The position numbers and the translations under genes are program-made. The notes beneath the pieces are model-generated. The model made no database searches. It was not told the origin of the DNA and saw nothing but the letters and a program-made list of their open reading frames with translations. A DNA stretch of 64,000 bases from Lysobacter soyae (GTDB taxonomy: Bacteria; Pseudomonadota; Gammaproteobacteria; Xanthomonadales; Xanthomonadaceae): contig NZ_CP080544.1 in the NCBI RefSeq assembly GCF_019551435.1, forward strand, positions 310,001 to 374,000. The letters run 5' to 3'. This document shows, piece after piece, positions 37,516 to 46,698 of this stretch. Within the stretch, counting starts at the first letter, position 1, and each line of letters begins with the position of its first letter.

Positions 37516-38430
37516 CTAGTAACTGGGAATCGATGCATCGATCCCGCGCCAAGCTTCGGTTCCACCTTCAATGTTGTAAATCTCGGTAAACCCCCGCTCC
37601 ACAAACAGCTGCGCCATATTGGCACTACGGCCACCCACACGGCACAGGAAAGCCAATGGGGTGTTTTTCGGCAGCGCGAGCAGGCCGTCCACGCCGTCAT
37701 CGATATTGCGGATGTCGATCTTCGGCGAGGCGATTGCACGTTCATCCGCGGGGCGAACGTCGACCACGGTCAGCGTGCCTGCATTCACACGATTGACGAC
37801 CTCAGCGGGCGAAATGTTGCGCACACCGCCGTCACGACCGATCACGAGACCACGACCGCGCGCATCATCGACAAAATCAATCTTCAGGCCTTCCGCGCGT
37901 CTGGCCGATGCCACATCAAACTGAAACACGACGCCTTCCACTTCCACGCGGATATCGCGATCGTTGAAGGGCGAAAGCTGCAATTGGGTCGCGCCTGCGC
38001 GATCCACCTGGATCTCGACTGCGGCTTGGCCACCGGCATCCTGCACGGCACCGCGCAGCATTTCAATGGCGGCGGGCGTGATGTGAATTGCCGGCGGCGT
38101 ACGGTCAACTTCGGGAAGGCCGAGCATCTTCTGCAATTCGCCGCTATCGACCAACTGCACGATGATGTCGCTGCCACCGACCAATTCGCCATCCACATAC
38201 AGCTGCGGAATCGTCGGCCAGTCACCGTAAACCTTGATGCCTTCGCGAATTTCAGGGTCGGACAGGACATCCACATGGGCGTAGTCCAGCCCCAAGCTGT
38301 CCAACATGCCGACCGCGCGAGCGGAGAAACCGCACTGCGGTGCTTCGGGGGCGCCTTTCATGAACAAAACCACGCGATTCTCGCGCAACAGGGACTCGAT
38401 GCGCTGACGCAACGCAGGTTCAAGACTCAT
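37516..38430 (-). CDS. Grx4-type monothiol glutaredoxin fused to an A-type-scaffold-like and a rhodanese domain
   Basis: A 304-residue, three-domain protein. Residues 1-108 are a monothiol glutaredoxin with PQCGFSARAV (Cys33) and WPTIPQLYVDGELVGGSDI. Residues about 116-200 resemble the HesB/IscA fold (AIHITPAAIEMLRGAVQ, GLKIDFVDDARG) but lack the three iron-binding cysteines. Residues about 215-300 are a rhodanese domain with active loop LCRVGGRS (Cys263) and VDVRPADE. Grx4 proteins carry [2Fe-2S] clusters; the fusion points to iron-sulphur and sulphur handling. The start at 38430 has GGAG upstream; a longer reading from 38466 lacks support. Confidence 0.85.
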   Translation of the reverse strand: MSLEPALRQRIESLLRENRVVLFMKGAPEAPQCGFSARAVGMLDSLGLDYAHVDVLSDPEIREGIKVYGDWPTIPQLYVDGELVGGSDIIVQLVDSGELQKMLGLPEVDRTPPAIHITPAAIEMLRGAVQDAGGQAAVEIQVDRAGATQLQLSPFNDRDIRVEVEGVVFQFDVASARRAEGLKIDFVDDARGRGLVIGRDGGVRNISPAEVVNRVNAGTLTVVDVRPADERAIASPKIDIRNIDDGVDGLLALPKNTPLAFLCRVGGRSANMAQLFVERGFTEIYNIEGGTEAWRGIDASIPSY

Positions 38431-38540
38431 TACCGCTTCGCTCCACAGCCGAACAAATGCAAACAAAGCGCGATTTTACGCCACTTTGCGCAAGAACCCT
38501 GCGAAACCGGCGAAAACCGGGCGAAAAGCGCCACCTCGCT

Positions 38541-38546
38541 TAGAAT
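38541..38546 (+). promoter_or_regulatory. candidate -10 box for the polysaccharide deacetylase gene
   Basis: TAGAAT ends nine bases before the ATG at 38556, predicting a start of transcription near 38553 and a leader of about three bases. No Shine-Dalgarno is present. Confidence 0.4.
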
Positions 38547-38555
38547 GCCGAAGCT

Positions 38556-39335
38556 ATGACTCAACCCGTTTTCCACACACCGCCCCGGCACCCGCATGTT
38601 TGGTGGTTCGCGCTGCTCGCCTCCCAATTGTTCGTGGTTTGGCTTTGGATCGCCTGGGGATGGAAGATCGGACTGCCGGCGATGCTGCTCAGTCATGCCG
38701 TCCTGCTCTGGGGCGTGTTGTATCCGGGCGCCTCGCTCTATTCGCCCGTCTTGAGAAGACTTCCGACGCAGGAAAAATCGGTCTGGCTCACCATCGATGA
38801 CGGCCCTTCCGAAGAAACGCCGCAAATTCTCGATGTGCTTGAGCAATACAACGCGCGCGCGACATTTTTCCTGGTAGGCGATCGCGCAGAGGCGCGGCCG
38901 GCATTGGCGCGTGAGATCGTCCAGCGCGGACACGGCATCGGCAACCACAGTCAGTCGCATCCGCAAGCATGGTTTTGGGCGCTGGGACCGAGGCAGATGC
39001 GGCAACAGATCGAGCAAGCGCAAAAACAGCTGGAAGTCGCCACCGGCGTGCGCCCGCATTGGTTTCGTGCCGTGGTCGGCATGGCCAATCCGTTTGTGTC
39101 GGCACCACTCAAAGAGTTGAATCTTGCACGCGTGGGCTGGAGCGCACGCGGATTTGACGCGGTGAACGCAGATGACAACGATGTGATCCGGCGCGTTGAA
39201 AAAAATATCGCACCGGGCGCGATCATTCTGATGCACGAAGGTGCACCGCATGGTCGCAACGTACCGCAACTGCGCTTGTTGTTGGCGCGATTGGACGCGC
39301 TCGGCTACAAGACCGTGTTGCCTGAAGAACTCTAA
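38556..39335 (+). CDS. polysaccharide deacetylase family (NodB domain) protein
   Basis: A 259-residue protein with two N-terminal hydrophobic segments (about 14-32 and 35-60) and a NodB domain. WLTIDDGPSEETPQIL near residue 77 supplies the catalytic and metal Asp pair; GNHSQSHPQ near 130 gives the two metal His residues. FRAVVGMANPFVS is the Arg-containing motif 3 region, and ILMHEGAP near 230 is the late His motif. It probably deacetylates a cell-envelope or capsular sugar facing the periplasm. The stop codon overlaps that of the convergent methyltransferase. Confidence 0.87.
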   Translation: MTQPVFHTPPRHPHVWWFALLASQLFVVWLWIAWGWKIGLPAMLLSHAVLLWGVLYPGASLYSPVLRRLPTQEKSVWLTIDDGPSEETPQILDVLEQYNARATFFLVGDRAEARPALAREIVQRGHGIGNHSQSHPQAWFWALGPRQMRQQIEQAQKQLEVATGVRPHWFRAVVGMANPFVSAPLKELNLARVGWSARGFDAVNADDNDVIRRVEKNIAPGAIILMHEGAPHGRNVPQLRLLLARLDALGYKTVLPEEL

Positions 39336-40006
39336 ACGCGCCTTGCCACCAACAACCAGTTGTTGAATGGCGTGTTCTCTTTCAGCGGTGAGGTCTGCAC
39401 GTCGAATCCGCCCTCAGCTAAGAACGCCTGCAAAACGTCCAGTTTCGGATAGCGGCTGGCACCCGTCCGCATCCAACCCCAATGCTTGGACAAGTTGTCG
39501 ACCCAGCCGGTGAACGCGGAAGTTACGTTGGCTTCCTCGATGCCGGTGCGAATCACAAACAGCCCGTCGTCGGAGACACATTGCATGGCGTCGCGCAGCA
39601 ATTGCCAGCGCGCCGCATCATCTGGCAGGAACTGCAGCACATCCAGCAAGGTGACACTGCCCCAGTGCGTGGGCAGGCCACGGGTCACGTCGCGCTGCTT
39701 GAATAAGACCTCATACAACGCGCGTTTTTTTGCGCCAAGCTTGGCCATCTGAATCTTCCGCGCATCGAAGTCGACGCCGGTATAAGGCGTCGCGACGCCG
39801 TTATCGCGCAACAACTGCGCCAATAATCCGATGCCGCACCCGATGTCCAACAAAGGCGCTTGGTTGCCCGACAGCGCTTTCAGCACGCCCGGATACAAAG
39901 GATCGGTTTTCAACTTGATGCGGGCGTAATGGTAGTGCCAGCGCGCGAAGCTGAAACCTTCGGGAAAATAAGCGCGCGCGACGCGTTCGATCTGTTCCGG
40001 AGTCAC
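39332..40006 (-). CDS. class I SAM-dependent methyltransferase
   Basis: A 224-residue methyltransferase. PLLDIGCGIGLLAQLLRDNG near residue 51 is motif I, TGVDFDARKIQMAKLG near 76 is motif II with the ribose-binding Asp, and VTLLDVLQFLPDDAARWQLL near 118 is motif IV. The acceptor is unknown. It is the last gene of alaA-SGNH-methyltransferase, with a GTG start overlapping the SGNH stop. Its stop codon (TAG) shares two bases with the TAA of the convergent deacetylase gene. Confidence 0.85.
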   Translation of the reverse strand: MTPEQIERVARAYFPEGFSFARWHYHYARIKLKTDPLYPGVLKALSGNQAPLLDIGCGIGLLAQLLRDNGVATPYTGVDFDARKIQMAKLGAKKRALYEVLFKQRDVTRGLPTHWGSVTLLDVLQFLPDDAARWQLLRDAMQCVSDDGLFVIRTGIEEANVTSAFTGWVDNLSKHWGWMRTGASRYPKLDVLQAFLAEGGFDVQTSPLKENTPFNNWLLVARRV

Positions 40007-40626
40007 GCGACCGAATCAACCCAAGGCATCTGGCGCACCACCGGCAGCGCTTGCGCGGCCCACAGGCCGTACATCGCCGCAGACGGGTGCAAGGCATCGG
40101 CCACCAACATCTCGACCTCGCCACCATAGCGCCGCGAAACCGGCGTGATATCGACATACCGCACGGCGAGCGATTCGCATCGTTCACGCGCGATCGCATT
40201 GTAGGCATCGATGTCGCGGGCAACCTCCGCTTCAACGCGTCCTTGGCTGCGCGCAAATGGTGTCACGCCCCAGTCGGGAATCGACATGACCAATACGCGA
40301 TCGGCGTCGCCTTGCGCAAAGGCGACGGCGCGATCCAGCAAAATGTCGAATTCGTTTGCATACGTTTCAACCGGCAATCCGCGGTATTGATTGTTCACGC
40401 CAATCAAAAGGCTGACCAAACCCCAGGCATTTCCCAAGGGTTCCAGCGCATCCAAGCGTGCGATCAATTCGCCCGACGTCCAACCGGTCGTCGCCACGAA
40501 ATGCGGGTCGGTGATGGCGACGCCTTCTTTGCGCAAGGCGTGCGCCAATTGATTGCCCCAACGCCCGGCGTCGTCGACGCCTTCGCCGATGGTGTAACTG
40601 TCACCCAATTGCAGAAATGTATTCAT
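40003..40626 (-). CDS. SGNH/GDSL hydrolase family protein
   Basis: A 207-residue esterase-like protein. Block I GDSYTIGEG at residues 8-16 gives the nucleophile Ser; the Gly block is in TGWTSGELIARL, the Asn block in IGVNNQYRG near 75, and block V DALHPS near 180 gives the Asp-His pair. No signal peptide is seen, so it is cytoplasmic. The substrate is unknown (deacylation of a lipid or acetyl sugar is possible). Four-base overlaps couple it to alaA and to the methyltransferase gene. Confidence 0.87.
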   Translation of the reverse strand: MNTFLQLGDSYTIGEGVDDAGRWGNQLAHALRKEGVAITDPHFVATTGWTSGELIARLDALEPLGNAWGLVSLLIGVNNQYRGLPVETYANEFDILLDRAVAFAQGDADRVLVMSIPDWGVTPFARSQGRVEAEVARDIDAYNAIARERCESLAVRYVDITPVSRRYGGEVEMLVADALHPSAAMYGLWAAQALPVVRQMPWVDSVA

Positions 40627-41852
40627 GCCGCCAGCGCAGCGCGCTTCTCCAGAACCCGGTCGATCCGCGCGAAGACATCGCGCAGGACTTCAGGTTGCGG
40701 GAGCAATGTGACACGGAAATGATTGCGATAGGGCACGTTGAAACTGGATCCCGGCACGATCAGCACGTCTTCGGTTTCCAAGAGCTCCAAAGCAAATGCG
40801 TGATCGTCAAACGCATGCGCCGCCGGACCGGTCACCGCAGGAAAGCCGTAAAGCGCACCGGCCGGTGCCACCAAATCCAAATGCGCACTGGCTTCACAGG
40901 CCTCAATCAGGGCGCGTCGTGTTTCGAAAAGTCGACCCTCGGGGCTGCAAAGCGGCGTGATCGTATCCAAGCCGTTCAGTGCGGCTTCAATGGCCACTTG
41001 TCCCGGCACGTTGGCGCACAAGCGCAATGCGCCCAACAAGTCCATCGCCTGGGTATAGGCCTGCATCGCGGAACGATCGCCGGACAACACTGCCCAGCCA
41101 ACGCGCCAGCCGCAAGCGCGATGCACTTTCGACAATCCGCCAAACGAGATGCAGGGCAAATCGCCGGCCAGCGGCGCCAGCGGTTGGAAGGTCGCGTCGT
41201 CGTAGAGGATGTGGTCGTAAATCTCATCCGCCATCAGCAGCACACCGTGTTTGCGTGCAATAGCGACGATGGCTTCGAGGGTTTCGCGCGGATAACTCGC
41301 GCCGGTCGGGTTGTTTGGATTGATCAACACGATCGCGCGCGTGCGCGACGAGATCAGCGATTCGATTTCCGCAGGATCGGGCTGGAAGCCATTCTCGGGC
41401 AGGCACTGGTAGTAGACGGGCCGACCATCATTCAGGATCGTCGCCGCACTCCACAGCGGATAGTCGGGTGACGGCAGCAACACTTCATCGCCCGGGTTCA
41501 GCAGGGCACGCAGTGAGATATCAATCAGTTCGCTCACCCCGTTGCCGACAAAAATGCGATCAGCCGACACCTCGAATCCACCCCGGGCTGCGTGATGCGC
41601 GGCAATGGCTTCGCGCGCCTGCGGCAAACCCTGTTGATGGGTGTAGGGATCGGTGTCGGCAATGTGCTGCACAATCGCTTGCTGCAAATGCTCGGGCGCG
41701 CGGAAGCCGAAATTGCCGGGATTGCCGATGTTGAGTTTCACCAAGGTCCGGCCTTGGGTTTCCAGTTCACGTGCCCGCCGGGCCAGTGCGCCACGGATTT
41801 CATAACGGACTTCGGTCAAACGTTCGCGCGTGGGGAGGGCGTGCAGGGGCAT
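40623..41852 (-). CDS. alaA: alanine transaminase-like class I/II aminotransferase
   Basis: A 408-residue fold-type I PLP enzyme. MPLHALPTRERLTEVRYEIRGAL is the AlaA N-terminus; LNIGNPGNFGF, DPYTHQQGLPQAREAIA and VGNGVSELIDI follow. NPNNPTGASYPRE near 185 contacts the cofactor and SFGGLSKVHRACGWRVGW places the PLP lysine at 242. It interconverts pyruvate/glutamate and alanine/2-oxoglutarate. The ATG at 41852 is chosen because the longer reading adds 71 low-complexity residues. It is the first gene of its operon and divergent from rsgA. Confidence 0.9.
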   Translation of the reverse strand: MPLHALPTRERLTEVRYEIRGALARRARELETQGRTLVKLNIGNPGNFGFRAPEHLQQAIVQHIADTDPYTHQQGLPQAREAIAAHHAARGGFEVSADRIFVGNGVSELIDISLRALLNPGDEVLLPSPDYPLWSAATILNDGRPVYYQCLPENGFQPDPAEIESLISSRTRAIVLINPNNPTGASYPRETLEAIVAIARKHGVLLMADEIYDHILYDDATFQPLAPLAGDLPCISFGGLSKVHRACGWRVGWAVLSGDRSAMQAYTQAMDLLGALRLCANVPGQVAIEAALNGLDTITPLCSPEGRLFETRRALIEACEASAHLDLVAPAGALYGFPAVTGPAAHAFDDHAFALELLETEDVLIVPGSSFNVPYRNHFRVTLLPQPEVLRDVFARIDRVLEKRAALAA

Positions 41853-41927
41853 GGTGCGGTCAAAGGGCGTGAAACGCTCAAGATTACGGGAAAAGCAGGC
41901 ATTCTGCGACGGCCGCCACACACCCGC

Positions 41928-41933
41928 TAGAAT
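41928..41933 (+). promoter_or_regulatory. candidate -10 box for rsgA
   Basis: TAGAAT ends six bases before an ATG at 41940, so the expected transcription start equals that A. The ATG is out of frame with the rsgA coding sequence by one base and its own frame stops after 10 codons. Confidence 0.45.
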
Positions 41934-41962
41934 GCCCCGATGACACCGACCTGTGGCCGCAC

Positions 41963-42997
41963 GTGGAATTGAGCCCCGCCTCTCTGGCGGCCATCGGCTG
42001 GCCCACCGATTTGCCTGCCGGTTGGCAGGATCTGTTGAATGCGCACCCGGGCACCCGCGTTGCACGGGTTGTGGAGCAGCATCGTGCGGGCTATCGCGTC
42101 AGCCAAGACGGTATTGAGGCGTTCAAAGTGGAATCGCCGCCGGAGTGGACGCGGCCGCGCGTCAGTCCCGATATCCGCGCCGGGGTCGGGGACTGGGTGA
42201 TCCTTGATGGCCTGCGCATCGTTGCGTTGTTGCCGCGTTTCAGCGCCATGAAGCGTGCCGCCGCAGGCGACCATTACAAGCAACAGCTCATTGCCGCCAA
42301 CATCGATACCGCTTTCGTAGTCTGCGGGCTCGACGATGATTTCAATCCCCGCCGCATCGAGCGTTACCTGATGTTGGTGCGCGCCGGCGGCGTCAATCCG
42401 GTGGTGGTTCTGACGAAAGCGGATATCGGCGAACGCTTGGACGAAGCGCGCGTCATGCTCGATGCGTTACCGGATGAGGATGTGGCGGTCATTGCATTGA
42501 ACGCATTGGATGCCGGCGCGGTCACGGCGCTCAAGCCTTGGCTTGGCGAAGGCGAGACGGTTGTCTTGGTCGGTTCGAGCGGTGCCGGCAAATCCACGCT
42601 CACCAATACCTTGCTGGGTGAATCGCGCATGCGCACGGGCGCGGTCCGCGCCCACGATTCGCGCGGCCGCCACACCACGACGCATCGCGCGCTGATGCGT
42701 TTGCCGTCCGGTGCGTGCTTGATCGATACGCCCGGCATGCGCGAGCTCAAGCCTACCGGTGAAGAAGCGCAGGCGGCCGTCACCTTCAACGATGTCGACG
42801 CACTCGCCGCGCAATGCAAATTCCGCGACTGCAAGCACCTGAAAGAGCCGGGCTGCGCGGTGACGGCGGCCATTGCCGACGGATCGTTGGATCCGGCGCG
42901 TCTGCAGAATTGGCGCAAGTTGCATGAGGAAGTCGCCTCTGCCGCCTTGGCCAAGGTCGAAAGCCAGAAAATACGGGGTCGCAGACCCAACACGTGA
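41963..42997 (+). CDS. rsgA: ribosome small-subunit-dependent GTPase RsgA
   Basis: A circularly permuted GTPase that aids 30S maturation, 344 residues from the GTG at 41963. An OB-fold N-terminus is followed by VVLTKAD (G4) near 149, GSSGAGKSTL (G1) near 207, DTPGMRELK (G3) near 250, and the zinc knuckle CKFRDCKHLKEPGC near 285. The codons just upstream of the GTG (Asp-Leu-Trp-Pro-His) continue the same frame without an in-frame start, while an ATG at 41940 is one base out of frame. A one-base deletion near 41943, real or from sequencing, is likely. Confidence 0.88.
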   Translation: MELSPASLAAIGWPTDLPAGWQDLLNAHPGTRVARVVEQHRAGYRVSQDGIEAFKVESPPEWTRPRVSPDIRAGVGDWVILDGLRIVALLPRFSAMKRAAAGDHYKQQLIAANIDTAFVVCGLDDDFNPRRIERYLMLVRAGGVNPVVVLTKADIGERLDEARVMLDALPDEDVAVIALNALDAGAVTALKPWLGEGETVVLVGSSGAGKSTLTNTLLGESRMRTGAVRAHDSRGRHTTTHRALMRLPSGACLIDTPGMRELKPTGEEAQAAVTFNDVDALAAQCKFRDCKHLKEPGCAVTAAIADGSLDPARLQNWRKLHEEVASAALAKVESQKIRGRRPNT

Positions 42998-43016
42998 CAT
43001 TGCATAAGATGTCCGG

Positions 43017-44333
43017 ATGAGCGAAGCACAGCCGAATTGGACGCCGGACGTCGCACACCATGCCGCGTTGGATGCACGGATGGTCGAAGCCGCACGCGGA
43101 ATGCGCTTGTTGAGTTTGGTGAGTTGGCCCGCGCAACTGCAGCAACCCTTCCTGGATTCCTGGCAGGCCGGCCATCCGGTGCTGCCGATGGTTGAATATC
43201 CGAAGCATGACTTTTCCGAAGCGCGACGCGAATTGCAGGCGATCATGCAGGCGGCGGAAGAAGGTCATCCGCTCGGTGACTACTTGATCGAAAGCGCACG
43301 CAGTTGGGATCATGCCGCGGAATTGCTGGAAAACCTCGGCACGGCCCGCGTCACCGAACTCTCCAAGATTCTCTACGGCACACCGGATGAACAATTGCCG
43401 GGCAACGGTCCCACCGCGCGTGAGGCGGCAGCACACTTCATCAACATCGCCTGCGAACTCGACCACGAGTTGATTTCACCGATGGAAACCGTGCCGGTGT
43501 CGGCCACGGCCTTGGCCTTGCAACTGCAGAACGACCTTGACGATTTTTTTGATGCGCGCGTCATCAACGTTGAATTGGATCCCGATCTGATCGCGAAGGC
43601 CGCCGCTGCCGCGACGCGCATCCGCCTGCGCACTTCGGCGATCTTCACCGACTACGACCGCGCCCAACTGCTGCAACACGAAGCCCTGGTGCACTCGCTC
43701 ACTGCGTTGAACGGTCGCTTGCAGCCGGTGCTGAAAAGTCTGGAGTTGTCGTCGCCGCGCACAACCACGACGCAGGAAGGTTTGGCGACCTTTGCGGAAC
43801 AAATCACCGGCAGCACCGATATCCAGCGCATGAAGCGCGTGAGCCTGCGGATTGAAGCGGTGGCCAAAGCGCTCGATGGCGCCGATTTCATCGAGGTATT
43901 CAAATATTTCCTGTCGCAAGGTCAAAGCGAACAGGAAAGCTTCGCCTCCGCGCAGCGGATTTTCCGCGGCGTCCCCGCCACCGGAGGTTTGGCCTTCACC
44001 AAGGACACGGTGTATTTGCGCGGATTGGTCAGCGTGCATACCTTCTTCCGCTGGTCCTTGCGTCAAGACCGTTTGCGGCTGGGCCGGCAACTCTTCGCCG
44101 GCAAGATGACCTTGGACGATGTGATCCGTCTGGAGCCGATGTACGCCGCCGGCGTGATCGAACCGCCGCGTTGGCTGCCGCATTGGGTGCAGCGCGCCAA
44201 CGGTCTGGCGGGTGTCTTGGCCTTTTCCCTGTTTGCCAACAAGATCCGTCTGGATCAAATCACCGATACCCTGTTTCCGCATCATGCCGATCCGGAAGCC
44301 GAACACAGCGAGACCGGTCAAACGCCGGCATGA
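43017..44333 (+). CDS. DUF1704 / QEGLA-motif protein, putative metallopeptidase
   Basis: A 438-residue protein of the family long labelled flavohemoglobin expression-modulating QEGLA motif protein. It contains HEALVH (His221, Glu222, His226), an HExxxH zinc-binding pattern, and TTQEGLATFAEQ with Glu254 as third ligand. Eukaryotic relatives (MATCAP tyrosine carboxypeptidases) use the same layout, so a zinc carboxypeptidase activity is plausible here; the bacterial substrate is unknown. The first 130 residues are helical and lack motifs. It follows rsgA by 19 bases on the same strand and no signal peptide is seen. Confidence 0.8.
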   Translation: MSEAQPNWTPDVAHHAALDARMVEAARGMRLLSLVSWPAQLQQPFLDSWQAGHPVLPMVEYPKHDFSEARRELQAIMQAAEEGHPLGDYLIESARSWDHAAELLENLGTARVTELSKILYGTPDEQLPGNGPTAREAAAHFINIACELDHELISPMETVPVSATALALQLQNDLDDFFDARVINVELDPDLIAKAAAAATRIRLRTSAIFTDYDRAQLLQHEALVHSLTALNGRLQPVLKSLELSSPRTTTTQEGLATFAEQITGSTDIQRMKRVSLRIEAVAKALDGADFIEVFKYFLSQGQSEQESFASAQRIFRGVPATGGLAFTKDTVYLRGLVSVHTFFRWSLRQDRLRLGRQLFAGKMTLDDVIRLEPMYAAGVIEPPRWLPHWVQRANGLAGVLAFSLFANKIRLDQITDTLFPHHADPEAEHSETGQTPA

Positions 44334-44357
44334 ACGCTGGCTCGCCGTGACGCCGCG

Positions 44358-44363
44358 TTAGAA
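44358..44363 (+). promoter_or_regulatory. candidate -10 box for maeB
   Basis: TAGAAT lies 27 bases before the ATG at 44391, giving a leader of about 21 bases. A TGACGC about 10 bases upstream is too close to be its -35 box. Confidence 0.35.
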
Positions 44364-44390
44364 TCATGGTTCGCCCCAGAGTTTCGCACC

Positions 44391-46694
44391 ATGTCCGATC
44401 AGGAAAACTTCAAACAGGCCGCCATCGACTACCACCGCTTGGCACCGGCCGGCAAAATCCAGATCTCGGCGACCAAGCCGATGGTGACCCAGCGCGATTT
44501 GTCGTTGGCCTATTCACCGGGCGTTGCCTATGCCTGCGAAGCGATCGTTGACGATCCGAACACGGCCAGCGAACTGACGGCGCGCGCGAATCTCGTCGCC
44601 GTCGTCACCAACGGCACCGCCGTGCTCGGGCTTGGCGATATCGGGCCCTTGGCCGGCAAGCCGGTGATGGAAGGCAAGGGTGTCTTGTTCAAGAAGTTCG
44701 CCAACATCGACGTGTTCGATATTGAACTGGCCGAGCGCGACCCCGACAAACTGGTCGACATCATCGCCGCGATGGAGCCGACCTTCGGTGGCATCAACCT
44801 CGAAGACATCAAGGCGCCGGAGTGCTTCTATATCGAGCGCAAACTGCGCGAGCGGATGAACATCCCGGTCTTCCACGACGATCAACACGGCACGGCCATC
44901 ATCGTGGGCGCCGCGGTGTTGAATGCCTTGGAAGTTGCCGGCAAAGACATCGCCACCGTCAAGCTCGCAACCTCGGGCGCGGGTGCCGCCGGTATTGCTT
45001 GTCTCGACATGTTGGTCGCGTTGGGCATGAAACCGGAAAACATTCTGGCCTTTGATCGCGACGGCGTGATCTACAGCGGTCGCCCGAATCTTGATCCGGA
45101 CAAGGCGCGCTATGCGCGCGACACCGACAAGCGCTCTTTGGCGGAAATCGTCGACGGCGCGGACGTCTTCTTGGGTCTGTCGGCCGGCGGTATTTTGAAG
45201 GCTGAGATGGTTGCCACCATGGCCGAACGTCCGATCATTCTGGCGCTGGCCAATCCGTATCCGGAAATCATGCCGGAAGAGGCCAAGGCGGTACGCCCCG
45301 ACGCCATCATCGCTACCGGCCGCAGCGATTATCCGAACCAAGTCAATAACGCCTTGTGTTTCCCCTACATTTTCCGCGGCGCCCTAGATGTCGGCGCGCG
45401 TGAAATCAACGAAGAAATGAAGTTGGCCTGCGTACGCGCCATTGCCAAGCTCGCCCGGATGGAAGCGAGCGACCTCGGCAGTGCTTACGGTGGCGAGATA
45501 CCGAAGTTCGGCGATGAATATTTGATTCCGCGTCCGTTCGATCCGCGCTTGATCGAAGTCATCGCGCCCGCGGTCGCGAAAGCTGCCATGGATTCCGGCG
45601 TCGCTTCGCGTCCGCTGGCGAATGTCGCCGAATACGAAGAAAAATTGGCGCAGTTCATCCATCGCACCAAGCTGATGATGCGTCCGGTGTATGAGCAGGC
45701 GACGCAGGACTTGCAACGCGTGGTTTATGCCGAAGGCGAGGAATACACCGTCTTGCGCGCCGTGCAGGTCGTGATCGATGAAAAGCTCGCGCGGCCGATT
45801 CTGGTCGGTCGCCCGGAAGTGATCGCCAACCGCATCGACAAGCTGTCCTTGCGCATGCGCGAAGGCGTGGACTTCGACCTCGTGAACATCAATGACGATC
45901 CGCGCTTCAACGATTATTGGCAGCAATACCACGCGCGCAACGAGCGCAACGGCGTCACCCAGGATGCGGCCAAGAATTTGGTGCGCTCGCGTCCCACATT
46001 GGTCGCGGCATTGATGGTGGAGCGCGGCGAAGCCGATGCGATGATTTGCGGTTTGGTGGGTCGTTATCACAAGAAATTGGGCTATCTGCGCAGCGTCTTC
46101 GATCTCGAGCCGGGCGCGACCGGTACCGCCGCCATGACCGGCGTGTTGAACGACAAGGGCGCTTGGTTCTTCACCGATACCCACGTGCAATACGACCCCT
46201 GCGCGGAACGCATCGCAGAGATGACCTTGCAGGCCACCTACCGCATGAAGTTGTTCGGCATCCAACCGAATGTCGCTTTGCTCTCGCACGGCAATTTCGG
46301 CAGCCATGCCGATCCTTCCACGTCGAAAATGCAGGCAGCGCTCAAGATGATTCGCAGCCGTGTGCCGAATCTGGCGATCGACGGCGAGATGATGGCGGAT
46401 ACCGCATGGGACGAAGCGCTGCGCAAGCGCATTTTCCCCAACACGACCTTGGAAGGTGTGGCGAACCTGTTGGTGATGCCGAACCTCGATGCCGCGAACA
46501 TCGGATACAACCTGGTGCGCGTGGCGACCAATGGCGTGGCGATCGGCCCGATCTTGATGGGGCTCGACAAACCGGCGCATATTCTCACCCCGGCATCGAG
46601 TGCACGACGTGTTGTCAACATGACCGCAATCGCGGCGGTGGATGCACAAATTCGCAAAACCCGTGCGCAAGGTCGCACAGCGAGCGGAAAATAA
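44391..46694 (+). CDS. maeB: NADP-dependent malic enzyme with phosphotransacetylase-like domain
   Basis: A 767-residue MaeB-type fusion. Residues 1-430 are the malic enzyme: [15 protein letters not shown] (catalytic Tyr), [43 protein letters not shown] (metal and active site) and [13 protein letters not shown] (NADP). Residues about 440-760 resemble phosphate acetyltransferase ([36 protein letters not shown]) and usually act in regulation by acetyl-CoA. It decarboxylates malate to pyruvate, feeding NADPH and acetyl units. Four bases separate its stop from the glycosyltransferase gene. Confidence 0.95.
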   Translation: MSDQENFKQAAIDYHRLAPAGKIQISATKPMVTQRDLSLAYSPGVAYACEAIVDDPNTASELTARANLVAVVTNGTAVLGLGDIGPLAGKPVMEGKGVLFKKFANIDVFDIELAERDPDKLVDIIAAMEPTFGGINLEDIKAPECFYIERKLRERMNIPVFHDDQHGTAIIVGAAVLNALEVAGKDIATVKLATSGAGAAGIACLDMLVALGMKPENILAFDRDGVIYSGRPNLDPDKARYARDTDKRSLAEIVDGADVFLGLSAGGILKAEMVATMAERPIILALANPYPEIMPEEAKAVRPDAIIATGRSDYPNQVNNALCFPYIFRGALDVGAREINEEMKLACVRAIAKLARMEASDLGSAYGGEIPKFGDEYLIPRPFDPRLIEVIAPAVAKAAMDSGVASRPLANVAEYEEKLAQFIHRTKLMMRPVYEQATQDLQRVVYAEGEEYTVLRAVQVVIDEKLARPILVGRPEVIANRIDKLSLRMREGVDFDLVNINDDPRFNDYWQQYHARNERNGVTQDAAKNLVRSRPTLVAALMVERGEADAMICGLVGRYHKKLGYLRSVFDLEPGATGTAAMTGVLNDKGAWFFTDTHVQYDPCAERIAEMTLQATYRMKLFGIQPNVALLSHGNFGSHADPSTSKMQAALKMIRSRVPNLAIDGEMMADTAWDEALRKRIFPNTTLEGVANLLVMPNLDAANIGYNLVRVATNGVAIGPILMGLDKPAHILTPASSARRVVNMTAIAAVDAQIRKTRAQGRTASGK

Positions 46695-46698
46695 GTCG

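Noticed and set aside
45384-46670. A 428-codon open frame antisense to maeB
   Set aside because: The plus-strand product carries all malic enzyme and phosphotransacetylase motifs; the antisense product is His/Arg-rich and featureless.
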